Below are positions 63,759-64,000 of a stretch of DNA of 64,000 nucleotides, in pieces. The notes beneath the pieces were generated by a model. That model had not been told where the DNA came from. It ran no database searches and saw only the letters and a program-made list of their open reading frames with translations. How positions within the stretch are numbered: position 1 is the stretch's first letter; every line of letters starts with the position of its first letter. Position numbers and translations under genes: made by a program. The DNA is taken from positions 1,488,001-1,552,000 of the forward strand of contig NZ_CP087168.1 of the NCBI RefSeq assembly GCF_024748615.1. Direction: 5' to 3'. The stretch is from Pseudomonas sp. B21-048 (GTDB lineage Bacteria > Pseudomonadota > Gammaproteobacteria > Pseudomonadales > Pseudomonadaceae).

Positions 63759-64000
63759 ATGAATCGGCCGGTGCAGATCACCTCGCGTCCGCAACTGGCC
63801 CTCCAATCCTATCTGGACGCCTTGCTGCAGGACGCGACTGAAGAGTTGCCGCCAGAAGTCGAGGCGCTGCCCGAGGTTGTCGAGGTTGAAGTTGCGCTGG
63901 ATGAGTTCCAGGCCGCCGTGCTTGAAGAACAGGCCCGCGATGCGCAGAAACCGGCAGTGACCGCTGCCCCCATCGTTGCACCAGTGGTGAAAGCGCCGGT
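63759..64000 (+). CDS. parP: ParP/CheW-like coupling protein (5' part, runs off the window)
   Basis: 80 codons are visible. ATG after GGGGAGCG, protein start MNRPVQITSRPQLALQSYLDALLQDA, then an acidic Glu/Val/Ala/Pro-rich linker. The CheW domain would lie beyond the window. The call rests on position after the ParA-family gene and before the expected cheW, as in other pseudomonads. Confidence 0.7.
   Translation, partial: MNRPVQITSRPQLALQSYLDALLQDATEELPPEVEALPEVVEVEVALDEFQAAVLEEQARDAQKPAVTAAPIVAPVVKAP

Noticed and set aside
1..64000. CRISPR arrays, tRNA or rRNA genes, prophage genes
   Set aside because: No regularly spaced repeats, no tRNA-like cloverleaf or rRNA sequence, and no phage structural or integrase genes were seen.

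Overview
The window is a chromosomal flagellar and chemotaxis locus of a Pseudomonas, most likely of the P. fluorescens complex. The evidence is gene order (flgHIJKL - glycosylation genes - fliC flaG fliDST - fleQSR - fliEFGHIJ - hsbA/hsbR/hptB - fliK - fliLMNOPQR-flhB - flhA flhF fleN fliA - cheYZAB motCD parC-parP), a short flagellin of about 283 residues, sigma-54 and FliA-type promoters, high GC, and repeats of the P. fluorescens 'ctgcgatctttt' type. Every gene recognised is on the plus strand.

Layout. 1-6169: end of flgH, then flgI, flgJ, flgK and flgL (P ring, rod cap/muramidase, hook-filament junction). 6265-26429: a flagellin-glycosylation island between flgL and fliC. It holds two giant multidomain glycosyltransferases of the Fgt type, a CDP-sugar pathway (rfbF, rfbG, an RfbC-like epimerase, a reductase, a TylCIII-type C-methyltransferase and a CmcI/rhamnosyl O-methyltransferase-type enzyme), a complete pseudaminic acid pathway (pseB, pseC, pseF, a pseG-pseH fusion, pseI), a ketoacyl-ACP synthase III and a Maf-type sialic/pseudaminic acid transferase. 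26577-30330: fliC with a FliA promoter, flaG, fliD, fliS, fliT. 30502-34702: the regulators fleQ, fleS and fleR. 34799-40648: fliE to fliJ from a sigma-54 promoter. 40766-43159: the HptB-HsbR-HsbA partner-switching module. 43199-44632: fliK. 44668-45469: an internally deleted IS1182-like element lying inside a REP-like repeat. 45583-51070: fliL to flhB from a sigma-54 promoter, with fliP broken by a one-base frameshift. 51188-56415: flhA, flhF, fleN, fliA. 56571 to the end: cheY, cheZ, cheA, cheB, motC, motD, a ParA-family ATPase and the start of a CheW-like parP gene.

How it works together. FleQ and FleSR with RpoN drive the basal-body, hook and export genes; FliA and fliC come later, and FleN and FlhF set number and polar placement. 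The island should decorate FliC. Pse enzymes make CMP-pseudaminic acid for the Maf enzyme, and the CDP branch is predicted to make a branched, O-methylated 6-deoxyhexose, resembling the CDP-vinelose reported from Azotobacter, for the Fgt-type transferases. That second prediction is inference from the enzyme set.

The most notable observations are the predicted CDP-3-C-methyl/O-methyl-deoxyhexose route combined with pseudaminic acid; the fliP frameshift, which if real should abolish flagellar assembly; the decayed IS whose target duplication and interrupted repeat can be rebuilt exactly; loss of the DxD motif in the shared C-terminal GT2 modules of both giant transferases; and a strong terminator 24 bases before the maf start with no obvious room for a promoter.
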